Origin: Nocardia alba NBRC 108234
GTDB lineage: Bacteria > Actinomycetota > Actinomycetes > Mycobacteriales > Mycobacteriaceae
Direction: 5' to 3'
Length of the DNA: 64,000 nucleotides
NCBI RefSeq assembly: GCF_001612665.1
Contig: NZ_BDAX01000010.1
Span: 1 to 64,000 of the forward strand
The position numbers were made by a program, and so were the translations under genes. The notes beneath the pieces are model-generated. The model was given only the letters and a program-made list of their open reading frames with translations. It had not been told where the DNA came from and ran no database searches. The stretch's first letter is position 1. Each line of letters starts with the position of its first letter. Of this stretch, positions 35,154 through 45,174 are shown piece by piece.

Positions 35154-36793
35154 CGGCCGCCTTCCGCCGCCGCCGCGCTGAGCGTGACCTCGACGGTCTT
35201 GGCGTTACCGCCCTGTTCGTCGGTATAGGTCACCTTCACCTTGTCTCCTGGCTGGTGTGAGCGAACGGCGGCGATCAGCGCGTCGCCGGAGTCGATCGGA
35301 CGGTCGTCGAGGCGGGTGATCACGGCGCCGGCGGGGATGCCCGCCTTGGCGGCCGGACCTTCGGGGGTGGCCTCGAGCACGCGCGCGGCGGTGTCCTGCG
35401 GGCGCAGTTTGATGCCGATCTGGGCGTAGGTGGCGTGGCCGGTCTTGATCAGCTCGTCGGCGACCCGGCGCGCCTGATCCACCGGGATCGCGAACCCGAG
35501 GCCGATCGAACCACTCTGGGTGCCACCGGCCGCCTCGCCGCCGAGGCTGGCGATGGCGGTGTTGATGCCGATCAGCTTGCCCTGCCCGTCGACCAGGGCG
35601 CCGCCGGAGTTGCCCGGGTTGATCGCCGCGTCGGTCTGGATCGCGTCGATCACCGGGTTCACCTGGCTCGGCGTGCCCTCGCCGCTGGTCGAGACCGGGC
35701 GATTGAGGGCCGAGACGATGCCGGTGGTGACCGTGCCCGCCAGGCCGAGCGGCGAGCCGATCGCGATCACCGGCTGACCCACGGCCAGCCCGTCGGAGGT
35801 GCCGAGTTCGATCGGGGTGAGGCCGCTCTTGCCGCTGACCTTGATGACGGCCAGGTCGGACACCGGATCCGCGCCGATCATGGTGGCGGGCGCGGTGCTG
35901 CCGTCGCTGAACACCACTTCCATCTTCGCCGCGGCGCCGGCGCCCGCGGCGACGTGATTGTTGGTGAGGATCAGACCGTCCGTGGACAGCACGACCCCGG
36001 AACCCTCGCCGGACGCGCGACTGCCCGCGACTTTGATCATCACGACGCTGGGCAGGACCCGCTGCGCCACCGCCTGGGTGGACCCGGCGGGCGCGTTGGC
36101 GACATTGTTGACCGCGGGCTTGGGCGCCTCGAGCGCGTTGGTCACCGGCGCGGAGCCCGAATCGGCCGCGAGCACTCCGACCACGCCACCGACACCACCG
36201 CTGACCAGAGCCAGCGCCGTCGCACCGGCGATCAGACCCAGCCGCAACGGCTTCCGCTGCGGAACGGGCGCCGGACCGAACGCCTGGGGCGGCGCGCTGT
36301 GGGACGGTTGCCCACCCTGCGGCGGCCTGCCACCGAAGAACTGGGGATCGCCGTAGGGCGCAGAACCTGCGTGGGGTGCGGAACCGCCGTGGGGTGCATG
36401 GTCGCTGTGCGCCTGGTGTCCGCCGAAGGGCGCCGACCCGCTGTGGGACGCGGACCCTCCGTAGGGCGCGGTGCCTCCGTAGGACACGTGGTCGCTGTGC
36501 GCCTGCTGTCCGCCGAAGGGCGCCGACCCGCTTCCTGGCGTCGGCCCGCTGTGAGGCGCCGGTCCGCCGAAGGATGCCGGTCCGCTGCCGAACGCCGACC
36601 CGCCGTCGGACGTCGGCCCGCTGGGGGACGCCGACCCGCCGAAGGGTGTTGTTCCGCCGTGGGGCTGGTCGCGGTGGATCGGCTGGTCGCCGAAGCCTGG
36701 CGCCTGCCCCTGCTGCTCGGGCAGCCCCGACTCGGCATCGCTCGGTCCGGTAGCGGCGGGCCGGTCAGCAGGCTGCTGGGGATCGTCGGTCAT
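35150..36793 (-). CDS. pepD: HtrA-like serine protease PepD with PDZ domain
   Basis: A 547-residue membrane-anchored protease/chaperone of the envelope stress response. About 175 N-terminal cytoplasmic residues are Gly/Ser/Pro/His-rich and repetitive (units like GGSAPFGGHQAHSDH). A membrane helix follows (GLIAGATALALVSGGVGGVV), then the trypsin-like domain with NNHVAAGAG (His), DPVSDLAVIKV (Asp) and NPGNSGGALVDGQG (Ser), and a C-terminal PDZ domain starting near YAQIGIKLRPQDTAARVLEA. The catalytic triad is complete. GAGGAG precedes the ATG. It lies between mprB and moaB2; in mycobacteria MprA controls pepD, and PepD in turn modulates the SigE response. Confidence 0.95.
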   Translation of the reverse strand: MTDDPQQPADRPAATGPSDAESGLPEQQGQAPGFGDQPIHRDQPHGGTTPFGGSASPSGPTSDGGSAFGSGPASFGGPAPHSGPTPGSGSAPFGGQQAHSDHVSYGGTAPYGGSASHSGSAPFGGHQAHSDHAPHGGSAPHAGSAPYGDPQFFGGRPPQGGQPSHSAPPQAFGPAPVPQRKPLRLGLIAGATALALVSGGVGGVVGVLAADSGSAPVTNALEAPKPAVNNVANAPAGSTQAVAQRVLPSVVMIKVAGSRASGEGSGVVLSTDGLILTNNHVAAGAGAAAKMEVVFSDGSTAPATMIGADPVSDLAVIKVSGKSGLTPIELGTSDGLAVGQPVIAIGSPLGLAGTVTTGIVSALNRPVSTSGEGTPSQVNPVIDAIQTDAAINPGNSGGALVDGQGKLIGINTAIASLGGEAAGGTQSGSIGLGFAIPVDQARRVADELIKTGHATYAQIGIKLRPQDTAARVLEATPEGPAAKAGIPAGAVITRLDDRPIDSGDALIAAVRSHQPGDKVKVTYTDEQGGNAKTVEVTLSAAAAEGGR

Positions 36794-36885
36794 GGTGTCT
36801 GTCTCCTCACGCTTGCTGACCAGCTTCCTGACGGCTACTGAGAGGCGCCTGAGATCGGACTATCAGTTCGCCGTGACTGCGGCGA

Positions 36886-38340
36886 TCACTCGGCGCCGGA
36901 CTCGTCGAGCACGGTCGGCGCCTCGCCCGGCAGCACGATGCGCACCAGCGCGCCGCCCCGATCGGAAGTGTCCACCGCGATGGTGCCGCCGTGTTTGGTC
37001 ACCACCTGCTTGACGATGGCGAGCCCGAGCCCGGAACCGGGCATAGAGCGCGAGGCGGTCGTGCGGTAGAAGCGTTCGAAGACCAGTTCGCGCTCGCCGC
37101 TGGGGATACCGGGGCCCGCGTCGCCGACCGCCAGTTCCAGCAGGCCGGGACCGGCCGGGCGCATGCTGATCCGCACGACCGCCTCGGGCGGACTCCACTT
37201 GGCCGCGTTGTCGAGGACGTTCAGGACGGCCCGTTCCAGGCCCGCCTCGTGCCCGTAGACGAACCAGGGCGCCAGATCGGCAACGAAGGTGATCCCCACC
37301 CGCCTGCGTCGCGCACGCTCGAGCGCGCGCTCGGCCACCTCGCCGAGATCCACCCGCTCGTACACGGTTTCGGGAGCGTCCTCCCTGGCCAGGTCGACCA
37401 GGTCGCCGACCAGGGTCGACAACTCACCGATCTGGGCCACCACATCGGCGCGCAATTCGGCCATGTCCTCGTCGGGCAGCCGGGGCGCGCCCGGCCTGCC
37501 CGAGGCGATGAGCAGCTCCATATTGGTGCGCAGCGAGGTGAGCGGGGTGCGCAACTCGTGACCCGCGTCGGCGACGAGCCTGCGCTGGCGATCGCGTGAT
37601 TCGGTCAGCGCCCGCAGCATCGTGTTGAAACTCTCGGTGAGTCGGGCCAATTCGTCGTCGCCGGTCACCGGGATGGGCGTCAGGTCGTCGGTGCGGGCGA
37701 CGCGCTCGGTCGCCGCGGTGAGCCGGGCGATCGGGCGCAGACCGGTGCGGCCCACCGCGGTGCCCGCCGCGGCGGCGAGCACGACACCGCACGCGCCGAC
37801 CACGAACAGCAGCCACGCCAGCTGATCGAGCACCTCACGGGTGCGGTAGAGCTTCTGCGAGATGATCAGCGTCGCGCCGCTGTGCGTGCGCGCGGCGAGT
37901 ACGCGCTGGTCACCGACGGTGCGCAGCGAGGAGTTGTTCTTGCCGTCGGCCACCGCGAGCTCCTGGGCGCCGACCGGCGGAATCGTCTGCTGAGGTGGCA
38001 TATACGGCTTGTGGCCCGCGTAGATCAGCGCGACGCCGACATCGTTGGAGAACAACCCGGCCAGCACGATCGATTGAAAACCGGCGGTCTCGAAGTTGTT
38101 GTTGATCATCGTCGCCGCGCGGGCCTCCAGCTGGGCGTCGACATCGGCGTAGAGCGCCCGCGCCACCATCGCGTAGGCGGCGATCGAGGTGACCGCGACC
38201 GCGATCAGCACCACCGACGCCGCCAGCAGGGTCACCCGCCAGCGCAGCGATACCGAGCGGGTCAGCGGGGTCGGCGGACGCATCTCACTCGCGTCCAGCG
38301 GGCGACCGAGCACGGCGACCGCGGGTTCCTTGGATGCCAT
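36886..38340 (-). CDS. mprB: Sensor histidine kinase MprB
   Basis: A 484-residue membrane kinase. Two helices (about residues 33-58 and 172-196, e.g. LLAASVVLIAVAVTSIAAYA) flank an extracytoplasmic sensor loop. A HAMP segment follows (RPIARLTAATERVARTDDLT), then the H-box DAGHELRTPLTSLRTNMELL with the phospho-accepting His near residue 260, the N-box LNVLDNAAKWSPP and the G-boxes DAGPGIPSGE and SGLGLAIVK. In mycobacteria MprB senses membrane stress, with DnaK bound to its loop. It lies 9 bp after mprA and 92 bp before pepD. Confidence 0.94.
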   Translation of the reverse strand: MASKEPAVAVLGRPLDASEMRPPTPLTRSVSLRWRVTLLAASVVLIAVAVTSIAAYAMVARALYADVDAQLEARAATMINNNFETAGFQSIVLAGLFSNDVGVALIYAGHKPYMPPQQTIPPVGAQELAVADGKNNSSLRTVGDQRVLAARTHSGATLIISQKLYRTREVLDQLAWLLFVVGACGVVLAAAAGTAVGRTGLRPIARLTAATERVARTDDLTPIPVTGDDELARLTESFNTMLRALTESRDRQRRLVADAGHELRTPLTSLRTNMELLIASGRPGAPRLPDEDMAELRADVVAQIGELSTLVGDLVDLAREDAPETVYERVDLGEVAERALERARRRRVGITFVADLAPWFVYGHEAGLERAVLNVLDNAAKWSPPEAVVRISMRPAGPGLLELAVGDAGPGIPSGERELVFERFYRTTASRSMPGSGLGLAIVKQVVTKHGGTIAVDTSDRGGALVRIVLPGEAPTVLDESGAE

Positions 38341-38349
38341 GTCTTCCGC

Positions 38350-39036
38350 CTACGGAGGGGTCTCGCGCAGCACGTAGCCGACGCCACGCACGGTATGGAT
38401 CAGTCGTTCCTCACCATCGGCCTCGGTCTTGCGGCGCAAATAGCCGATATAGACCTCCAGCGCGTTGCCGGAGGTCGGAAAGTCGTAACCCCAGACCTCT
38501 TCGAGGATTCGGCCGCGAGTGAGCACCCGGCGCGGATTGGCCATCAACATCTCGAGCAACGAGAACTCGGTGCGCGTCAGACTGATCGCGCGTTCGCCGC
38601 GCGAAACCTCGCGGGTGACCGGATCCAGCGACAGATCAGCGAACACCATCGCCTCCGACCCTTCACCGGGATCAGGCGTTCGGCGACGCAGCAACGCCCG
38701 TAAACGCGCCAGCAATTCCTCCAACGCGAAAGGTTTCGGCAAATAATCGTCGGCGCCCGCGTCGAGCCCGGCCACACGTTCGGACACCGAATCGCGCGCG
38801 GTCAAAACGAGAATCGGCAGATCGTCGCCGGTACTGCGCAGCCGCCTGCACACTTCGAGGCCGTCCAGGCGCGGCATCATGACGTCGAGAACAAGGGCAT
38901 CGGGCCTGGCAGCGGTCACTTTCTCGAGTGCGTCGAGACCGTCTACGGCCAGGTCGACGGTGTAGCCGTTGAAGCTCAGTGACCGGCGCAGTGATTCCCG
39001 CACCGCGCGATCGTCGTCGACTACCAGAATGCGCAT
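38350..39036 (-). CDS. mprA: Response regulator MprA
   Basis: A 228-residue OmpR-family regulator. The receiver domain starts [20 protein letters not shown], with the phosphorylation Asp in [17 protein letters not shown] (about residue 48) and the Lys in [15 protein letters not shown]. The C-terminal winged helix ends with [20 protein letters not shown] and [18 protein letters not shown]. The frame is open upstream, but the conserved start is this ATG. It heads the mprA-mprB-pepD-moaB2 unit. Confidence 0.95.
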   Translation of the reverse strand: MRILVVDDDRAVRESLRRSLSFNGYTVDLAVDGLDALEKVTAARPDALVLDVMMPRLDGLEVCRRLRSTGDDLPILVLTARDSVSERVAGLDAGADDYLPKPFALEELLARLRALLRRRTPDPGEGSEAMVFADLSLDPVTREVSRGERAISLTRTEFSLLEMLMANPRRVLTRGRILEEVWGYDFPTSGNALEVYIGYLRRKTEADGEERLIHTVRGVGYVLRETPP

Positions 39037-39327
39037 GTGCTGTAGTTTGCCGTGACCGACTGAGAACGTACTGAGAGGGTTCGGCGCGCCGAACGTCGTG
39101 TTCGCCGCGATGTACGCTGTGGGTCTTGACAAATCCGAACGAATCGTCGTTGTGTCAGCGCATATTCGGCGAATTACAGACCGCATGGCCCGGATTGCCG
39201 TTGCCCACTCGGCACGGTATCTTTCCTGCGGTAAAAGAAGACCTCCAGTTGGTTCTGCGCTCGCATCGCTCCGCGACCTCCCCGCGCGGGCCGGGGTCAC
39301 ACGTGGAAGCAGAGGCAACGCACGCGG

Positions 39328-42117
39328 ATGGAACCTGCATCGCGCTCCTGGCAATTCAGCCTGTCCAACTGGTCGGTTACGCGCAAGGTCGGTGTGGTGC
39401 TGGTGCTACCGGTGATGCTCGCCACCACCTTCGCCGTACTGCGGATCAACAACGAGCTACAGACGATGACGCAGCTCGGCGCGGCCAGCGAACAGGCCAC
39501 CGTCATCCGTCCCGTCATCAAATTCGCCACCGCGACCGAGCAACTCGCCGTCGCCGCGACGGCCAACTGGGGTGCGATCGCCGACCCGCAGACCGACGCC
39601 GCGCTCACCACCTATGACCAGGCGCTCGCCGAGGTGCAGAGCGCCCTGCGCTCGGCCCGCATCGACTCCGGCGTCGCCAGTGAACTCACCGCGGCCACCA
39701 CCACCGGCGCCACGCTGCGCAACACCGTGCGTGGCGGCTCCCCGGCGATGGTCGGTGAGCAGACCGACGAGATCGGGGAGCGGATCGGCAACGCGCTGGC
39801 GAAGACCCCGCAGGTCGAGGACTTCGTCGTGCAGCGCTACTTCTTGCAGCTCACCGCGCTGCACCAGGCCCGCCGGGTGCTCACCCGTGAGCGCACCCTG
39901 GTCGTCTCGCCCGAGTCGGGTCGCAGCCAGAGCGCGCGCGCGAAGATGCTCGTCGAGCTCGGCTCCGAACTGAACATGATCAAGACCTACGGGATCATCC
40001 TGCCCGAGCACGCGGTCAGCCAGGCGGCGCTGATCGACGCGGTGCAGACCCGGATCAGCGTGTTCAGCCAGAACAACGGCGACCCGACCACCAACGCGGC
40101 GGTGCTCAACACGCTCCAGGTCAGCGCCGACACCTACTCCTCCACGATCTCCGCGCTGCTCGACAACATCGACCGCACCCTCGACAGCAATACCGCGACC
40201 GCGCAGACCGGCGCGCTGCGCGAGACCACCCTGGTACTCGGCATGCTGCTGGGCGGTCTCGCGCTCGCGCTCGCCGTGGCCCGCACCCTGGTGGTGCCGG
40301 TGCGCAGGCTGCGCCGCGACGCGCTCGAGGTCGCGCATGTGAAGCTGCCCGACGAGCTGGCCGTGGTCCGCAGCGGCGGCGCCACGCCGGAGATCAGCCC
40401 GGTGGGCGTGCATTCCACCGACGAGATCGGTCAGCTGGCCCGCGCCGTCGACGAGATCCACGAACAGGCCCTGAATCTGGCAGGCGATCAGGCCCGCCTG
40501 CGCCTGCAGATCGGCAATATGTTCGAGACGCTCTCGCGGCGCAGCCAATCGCTGGTGGAGCAGCAGCTCGCGCTCATCGAGGAACTCGAGCACGACGAGG
40601 ACAACCCCACTCGCCTGCAGACGCTGTTCCGGCTCGACCACCTCGCCACCCGCATGCGCCGCAACGGCGACAACCTGCTCGTGCTCGCGGGCACCGTGCT
40701 GCGCCGCGGTCACCTGCCGCCGGTACCGCTGTCGGACATGCTGTGGAGCGCGGTCTCCCAGGTGGAGGACTACCAGCGAGTCGAGATCGGCAATGTGCCC
40801 GACGGTGTCGTCGCCGGTGAGTCCGCGGTCGATATCGAGCACCTGCTCGCCGAGCTCATCGACAACGCCCTGCGCTACTCCCCGCCGAGCACCTCGGTGG
40901 CGGTCATCGTCGGCCGGGCGGTCGACAGCGGCTATCTGATCGAGATCACCGACCGCGGCCTCGGCATGTCGGCCGACGATCTGCAGACGACCAACGACCG
41001 GCTCGCCTCCGGTGGCGAGGTCACTATCGAAACCGCTCGCCGAATGGGCCTTTTCGTGGTCGGCAGGCTCGCCAAGCGCCACACCATCACCGTGAGCCTG
41101 CGCCGGACCAGCGGTGCGGCTCCCCAGCCCGGCATCACGGCCAGTGTGCATCTTCCCAGCGCGCTCGTCGCGCCGCCGCCACCCATGGCGTCGGGTCCGG
41201 CCACCGGCCCGAACCCGCTGGTCTCGCCCGGAACGAACCCGCTCGCGCCCGCTGGGATCGGCCCCTACGCGCTGACTCCGGCCGACATCACCGGCCCGAA
41301 TCCGATCATGGCGGCCGGACCGCGCCCCTTGGTCTCGCTCGACGCCGCGACCGAACTCGACCTCCCGGTCTCCCCGTTGCCCGCGCTGCCGTCGTTCGCG
41401 AGTCACAGTCCACTTTTCCCGTCCGCCGACCTGCCCACTACCAGTATGGTTCTGCCGCAACGGGTTCCGGCTGCGGTGCCGGCACCCCTGCCGGAACCGG
41501 TCGCCGTCGAGCCAGAGGACGACGCGGCCCCGGTCGGCATGTGGGCCGAGCACGATCACGACGCCGATGATCTTCCGGAGGCGACCGATCCGACGACGCC
41601 TGCCACCGACTCACCTTTCGGGCTGCCGCAGCGCATCCCCGCGAGCGCGCTGGCCGAGCTCGCCGCGAGCTCCGCACCGGCCGCACCCCCGGCGCCGCCG
41701 GAACCGGTGCCGAGCCCCATCGACGTCGACCCGATGCCGACGACGAGCACCCGGTTGCAGCCGGTCTCCGGTCCGGCACCGACCCCGATCTACCAGCGCA
41801 TGGTCTCGGAGTGGCTCGTCGAACCCGCCTCCGCCCCGACCGAATCCGGAAACGGCGACGCGGCCTCGTGGAGCGCCCCCGGCGACGCGGGCTGGTCGGC
41901 CGCCGCCGAGGCGGACCACCCACCCACGTCCTCGCGAACGAGCGGCGGGCTGCCGATCCGCAAGCCGGGCGCCCAGCTCGTCCCCGGCGGGCTCACCCCC
42001 GCGGAGGAGGCGGGCGCTCGCGACCCCGAGGAGATCCGCAACAACCTGACCCGACATCTCAGCGGCGTCCGCAGCGGCCGTGCCGAGATCCAGCACAACG
42101 ATGGAGGCCTCGAATGA
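39328..42117 (+). CDS. cvnA: Conservon sensor kinase CvnA
   Basis: A 929-residue membrane sensor with a first helix [18 protein letters not shown] and a second at about residues 300-323 ([20 protein letters not shown]), enclosing a nitrate/sulfonate-sensing-type helical domain. A HAMP-like stretch follows, then [20 protein letters not shown], the region where CvnA proteins carry their His, and an HATPase domain (about 495-610) with [18 protein letters not shown] and [11 protein letters not shown]. The last 300 residues are Pro/Ala-rich and low complexity. The sequence lacks a cognate response regulator nearby; cvn systems signal through a small GTPase. Its stop overlaps cvnB by ATGA. Confidence 0.92.
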   Translation: MEPASRSWQFSLSNWSVTRKVGVVLVLPVMLATTFAVLRINNELQTMTQLGAASEQATVIRPVIKFATATEQLAVAATANWGAIADPQTDAALTTYDQALAEVQSALRSARIDSGVASELTAATTTGATLRNTVRGGSPAMVGEQTDEIGERIGNALAKTPQVEDFVVQRYFLQLTALHQARRVLTRERTLVVSPESGRSQSARAKMLVELGSELNMIKTYGIILPEHAVSQAALIDAVQTRISVFSQNNGDPTTNAAVLNTLQVSADTYSSTISALLDNIDRTLDSNTATAQTGALRETTLVLGMLLGGLALALAVARTLVVPVRRLRRDALEVAHVKLPDELAVVRSGGATPEISPVGVHSTDEIGQLARAVDEIHEQALNLAGDQARLRLQIGNMFETLSRRSQSLVEQQLALIEELEHDEDNPTRLQTLFRLDHLATRMRRNGDNLLVLAGTVLRRGHLPPVPLSDMLWSAVSQVEDYQRVEIGNVPDGVVAGESAVDIEHLLAELIDNALRYSPPSTSVAVIVGRAVDSGYLIEITDRGLGMSADDLQTTNDRLASGGEVTIETARRMGLFVVGRLAKRHTITVSLRRTSGAAPQPGITASVHLPSALVAPPPPMASGPATGPNPLVSPGTNPLAPAGIGPYALTPADITGPNPIMAAGPRPLVSLDAATELDLPVSPLPALPSFASHSPLFPSADLPTTSMVLPQRVPAAVPAPLPEPVAVEPEDDAAPVGMWAEHDHDADDLPEATDPTTPATDSPFGLPQRIPASALAELAASSAPAAPPAPPEPVPSPIDVDPMPTTSTRLQPVSGPAPTPIYQRMVSEWLVEPASAPTESGNGDAASWSAPGDAGWSAAAEADHPPTSSRTSGGLPIRKPGAQLVPGGLTPAEEAGARDPEEIRNNLTRHLSGVRSGRAEIQHNDGGLE

Positions 42118-42518
42118 GCAACGCGCACCCCACCGACGAGAATCTGAACTGGTTGGTCGCCCGCTTCACCCGCGACGTACCGGGCGTCTCGCACGCGGTG
42201 CTCGTCTCGGCCGACGGGTTGCTCCAAGCGACCAGTCCCCACCTACCCGCGGACCGCGCCGAGCAATTGGCCGCGGTCACCGCCGGACTCGCCAGTCTGT
42301 CGATGGGTGCCGCGCACCTGTTCGACGGCGGCAAGGTGATGCAGTCGATCGTGGAGATGCAGCGGGGCTATCTGCTGGTGATGAGCGTCGGAAATGGTTC
42401 GCACCTGGCGGTTCTGGCCAACAAGAGCCACGACATCGGCCGCATCGGCTACGAGATGGCGTTGCTTGTCGACCGGGTGGGCTCGGCGGTTACCGCCACT
42501 GCCCGCTCCGCCGGCTGA
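42114..42518 (+). CDS. cvnB: Conservon roadblock/LC7 protein CvnB
   Basis: A 134-residue roadblock/LC7-fold protein: [60 protein letters not shown] and [17 protein letters not shown]. In Streptomyces such proteins bind their cognate GTPase CvnD, as a scaffold or activating factor. Translation is coupled to cvnA (ATGA). The cvnC start follows 6 bp downstream. Confidence 0.93.
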   Translation: MSNAHPTDENLNWLVARFTRDVPGVSHAVLVSADGLLQATSPHLPADRAEQLAAVTAGLASLSMGAAHLFDGGKVMQSIVEMQRGYLLVMSVGNGSHLAVLANKSHDIGRIGYEMALLVDRVGSAVTATARSAG

Positions 42519-42524
42519 GGTGAG

Positions 42525-42896
42525 ATGTCGAGCCCTTACGGATCCGATCAACGGCCGACTACCAGGGTCAGGCCCTATGCCCTGACTTCCGGCCGCACCG
42601 AGCCCGCGATCGCGCTGCCTTTGGAGGCGGTCGTCGAAACGGTCTCTTATACAGCGCACAATGACTGGTCCGCAGGTGATTTGCGGATCGAAATCGTGCG
42701 TCTTGCCACACATCGGCTTTCTGTCGTCGAGATTGCCGCATACCTTGGACGCCCACTGGGTATGGTCCGGGTGATGATCGGCGATCTCGTAGTGGGCGGG
42801 ATTCTTCGAGTGCATTCGACGCTGACCGAACAGGCGAGCTACGACGAACGCCGATCACTGATGGAGAGGACTTTGCGTGGACTCCGTGGCCTCTGA
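42525..42896 (+). CDS. cvnC: Conservon DUF742 protein CvnC
   Basis: A 123-residue protein with the DUF742 plan: RVRPYALTSGRTEPAIALPL and, in the C-terminal winged-helix-like half, EIVRLATHRLSVVEIAAYLG followed by RPLGMVRVMIGDLVVGG and LRVHST. DNA-binding has been proposed for the fold but not shown here. GAGGTG lies directly before the ATG, and the 3' end overlaps cvnD by 20 bp. Confidence 0.92.
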   Translation: MSSPYGSDQRPTTRVRPYALTSGRTEPAIALPLEAVVETVSYTAHNDWSAGDLRIEIVRLATHRLSVVEIAAYLGRPLGMVRVMIGDLVVGGILRVHSTLTEQASYDERRSLMERTLRGLRGL

Positions 42897-43500
42897 TGGC
42901 ATGCGCGCGCCGGCACAAGAACAACGGGTCGCATCGACCAAAATCGTCGTCGCCGGCGGATTCGGCGCGGGCAAGACGACTTTCGTCGGTGCGGTGTCGG
43001 AGATCGTGCCGCTGCGCACCGAGGCGATGGTGACCCATTTCTCCGACGGCATCGACGATCTCGCCGAAACGCCGGAAAAAGAAACCACCACCGTGGCCAT
43101 GGACTTCGGGCGCATCGTGCTTCCCGGCAACCTGGTGCTCTACCTGTTCGGTACCCCGGGCCAGAAGCGCTTCTGGTTCATGTGGGACGACCTGATCCGT
43201 GGCGCCATCGGCGCGGTCGTGCTGATCGATACGCGCAGGCTGGAAGACAGCTTCGCCGCCGTCGACTTCTTCGAGGCGCGCGGACTGCCCTTCCTGATCG
43301 CGGTGAACCGCTTCCCCAACGCTCCCCGCTTCCCGATCGCCGAACTGCGCGAAGCGCTCTCGGTGCGCGAGGGCATCCCGATCGTCGACATCGACGCGCG
43401 CAACGCCGTCGAGGTCCGTCAGGCACTGGCGGCGGTGACCGAATACGCCATCGCCCAGCTCGAACCGCAGCAGTTCGAAGGTGCGGGCAGGCGTGCCTGA
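42877..43500 (+). CDS. cvnD: Conservon small GTPase CvnD
   Basis: A 207-residue Ras-like GTPase. The P-loop is GGFGAGKTTFVGAVSEIVPL (about residues 28-47), the switch region TTVAMDFGRIVLPGNLVLYL, the G3 motif LFGTPGQKRFWFMWDDL with DxxG replaced by GTPGQ, and NRFPNA replaces the NKxD base-specificity motif, as is typical of CvnD. The GTG start, overlapping cvnC, is preceded by GGAGAGG 7 nt upstream. It is expected to cycle at the membrane-associated cvnABC complex. Confidence 0.94.
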   Translation: MDSVASDGMRAPAQEQRVASTKIVVAGGFGAGKTTFVGAVSEIVPLRTEAMVTHFSDGIDDLAETPEKETTTVAMDFGRIVLPGNLVLYLFGTPGQKRFWFMWDDLIRGAIGAVVLIDTRRLEDSFAAVDFFEARGLPFLIAVNRFPNAPRFPIAELREALSVREGIPIVDIDARNAVEVRQALAAVTEYAIAQLEPQQFEGAGRRA

Positions 43501-44269
43501 TCTGTTCGCCGCGACCGGTGCCGAGATCTTCGCGCACGGCACCGGGATCGCCTGGCTCGCGTTGGATCTGTCGGCGCTCAGCGCGCTGGTGTCGTTCGCC
43601 TGCATCCGGCACGCGAAGTACTCGATCCGGTTCCGGCTGATCTGGCTCACGATGGCCGCGGTCTCGCTCGGCGGGGTCGGGCTGTGGCTGGCGAATTCGG
43701 TCGCGCTGTTGGCGATGCGGGTGTACGACAGCACCATGCGGTACAACGTCGCGCTCGGCGCGGCGGCGTTGGCCATCGCGGTGGTCGGCGTGCTGGCCGG
43801 ATTGCTGATCAGCGGCCGAACCCCTCAGATACCGCGACTGATCATCGGCGGGCTGACGATGGGGTTGAGCGTCGGGCTGTCGACCTTCCTGACCCTGGAC
43901 GCGCTCGCCGTGCAGGGCACAGTCGACGAGTCGCTCGGACTCATCGGGGTGTCGGTGCTGGTGTCGATGGCGCTGTGCACCGCGACCCTGTGGGTGTCGC
44001 AGGTGGTTCGACGGGTGCCGATGCGTGTGCTGATGGCGGTGTTGTTCGCGCTCGGCGTCGCGGCTGTGTATTACACGGCCGTCGCGGCGTTGAGCTTCTC
44101 GATCGATCCGGGTGTCCGGACTCCGTCCGGGATCCCCCTGTTCGACCTGGTGTTCCCGATGTTCGTGATCGGTGCGCTCGGCTTGACCGTGCCGATCACC
44201 GCGGTGCTGGTAGCTCCGGATCGGCGCGACGCCGCGGCCCAGGCGCGTCAGCCCGTTCCGGTCCGCTGA
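43493..44269 (+). CDS. Seven-helix membrane protein, degenerate MHYT-like sensor
   Basis: A membrane protein of about 258 residues with seven hydrophobic segments, for example IAWLALDLSALSALVSFACI and WLTMAAVSLGGVGLWLANSV. The spacing and the patch VGLWLANSVALLAMRVYDST resemble MHYT integral-membrane sensors, but the metal-binding Met-His-Tyr-Thr residues are replaced, so any copper or gas sensing is doubtful. It overlaps cvnD by 8 bp (GTG at 43493; another GTG at 43481 would overlap by 20) and so is part of the conservon transcript. Many conservons end with a P450 gene; this one ends here instead. Confidence 0.7.
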   Translation: MPDLFAATGAEIFAHGTGIAWLALDLSALSALVSFACIRHAKYSIRFRLIWLTMAAVSLGGVGLWLANSVALLAMRVYDSTMRYNVALGAAALAIAVVGVLAGLLISGRTPQIPRLIIGGLTMGLSVGLSTFLTLDALAVQGTVDESLGLIGVSVLVSMALCTATLWVSQVVRRVPMRVLMAVLFALGVAAVYYTAVAALSFSIDPGVRTPSGIPLFDLVFPMFVIGALGLTVPITAVLVAPDRRDAAAQARQPVPVR

Positions 44270-44770
44270 ACCCAACCAGCTAACGTCCGGTTTGTCGGAA
44301 TCTTTCCGGTCATCCGCCCCGGTGATCCGAGTGCTCACGACCTGCGGCGAACTGCCGCGAAAACCGCCCCTGAAGTGGCGATGAGCGGGTTCCCGATACT
44401 TTGGGAACCCGCCCTCCCGCACGAGAGTACATACCTGTGCGGGACTCCGCATCAGTGGTTGGGGAATTTTCTTGTGGCGGAAAACAAACCAAGAGTTGGT
44501 AATGCGGCCTCCAGCAAATTATCCGCAAGCCGCTGAACGCGTCCACACCAAGTGGCGCCCATCACACGGTTAACGGAACGATTGCCCCGAACCCCCGAAC
44601 CGGGCCCTGAACAGGCATAACAGCACCGAAGAAAGACCCCTGGACAGGATGGCCGGCGGCACGAACCGCCGAGCCGGTGAAACCACCACACGATGCGTTG
44701 ACCGAGTTATGGTCGCTGCGGGCACATTCGCCCCGTTCAGCACATCCGAGGTTCGTACGAAGGAGTTCGC
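44270..44770. other. Intergenic region after the conservon
   Basis: About 500 bp with the conservon terminator in the middle (44385-44412). The right half should hold the promoter of the small gene at 44771. I see no gene with family features. Confidence 0.5.
44385..44412 (+). terminator. Terminator of the conservon operon
   Basis: GCGGGTTCCC and GGGAACCCGC form a perfect 10-bp stem with an 8-nt loop about 115 bp after the last conservon gene. Confidence 0.7.
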
Positions 44771-44995
44771 ATGGCCGTCAATGTGGTGCTCGACAAAGTC
44801 CTCGACAAGGAATTCGAGAACAAGAAGCTCGCCGAGATTCTCGCCTCGCCCCCGTCGGCGCTGGCCGGCCTCACCGAAGCGCACGACAAGCAGCTGCTCG
44901 AGGCGCTGAAGATCAAGACCATCGCCGACCTGGGCAACAACAAGTACTTCCAGCTCGCCGCGACCCTGGTCGCACTGTCCGAGCGCGAAGGCTGA
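44771..44995 (+). CDS. Small conserved-looking protein of unknown function
   Basis: A 74-residue acidic, helical protein beginning MAVNVVLDKVLDKEFENKKL. The C-terminal half, LEALKIKTIADLGNNKYFQL, has the look of a helix-hairpin-helix (LKIKTIADL followed by a helix). There are no Cys residues, signal or membrane segments. Codon bias is high-GC like strongly expressed genes, and GAAGGAG lies about 6 nt upstream of the ATG, which supports a real gene. I do not know its function. Confidence 0.7.
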   Translation: MAVNVVLDKVLDKEFENKKLAEILASPPSALAGLTEAHDKQLLEALKIKTIADLGNNKYFQLAATLVALSEREG

Positions 44996-45018
44996 GTCCG
45001 ATAGCGGCTGGCGCCGCG

Positions 45019-45113
45019 GGGTTTGCGGCCCCCTGGTGCCTCGCATCCGAGGGGCGATACTGCGGCTTCGCCGTTACGTCTCGCCCCTCGGATGCGAGGC
45101 GGGCCGCAAACCC
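45019..45113. repeat. Very long imperfect hairpin (33 bp paired)
   Basis: Outer arms GGGTTTGCGGCCC (45019-45031) and 45101-45113 pair perfectly over 13 bp. Inner arms GCCTCGCATCCGAGGGGCGA (45038-45057) and 45081-45100 pair perfectly over 20 bp. A 6-nt bulge is on the left side only. The 23-nt top contains a further small stem CGGC-TTC-GCCG. It is far longer than the other terminators in this window. Confidence 0.85.
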
Positions 45114-45132
45114 GGGACTGTAGGGACATACA

Positions 45133-45164
45133 ACGGCCTGCCTGGTGGTTTCTCGGCAGGCCGT
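45133..45164. terminator. Terminator after rpmF
   Basis: ACGGCCTGCC and GGCAGGCCGT form a 10-bp stem with a 12-nt loop, 10 bp beyond the rpmF stop. Confidence 0.7.
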
Positions 45165-45174
45165 GGGGTCGGTG

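Noticed and set aside
35435..36841. Plus-strand frame of 468 codons
   Set aside because: Antisense shadow of pepD, Arg/Gly-rich without family features.
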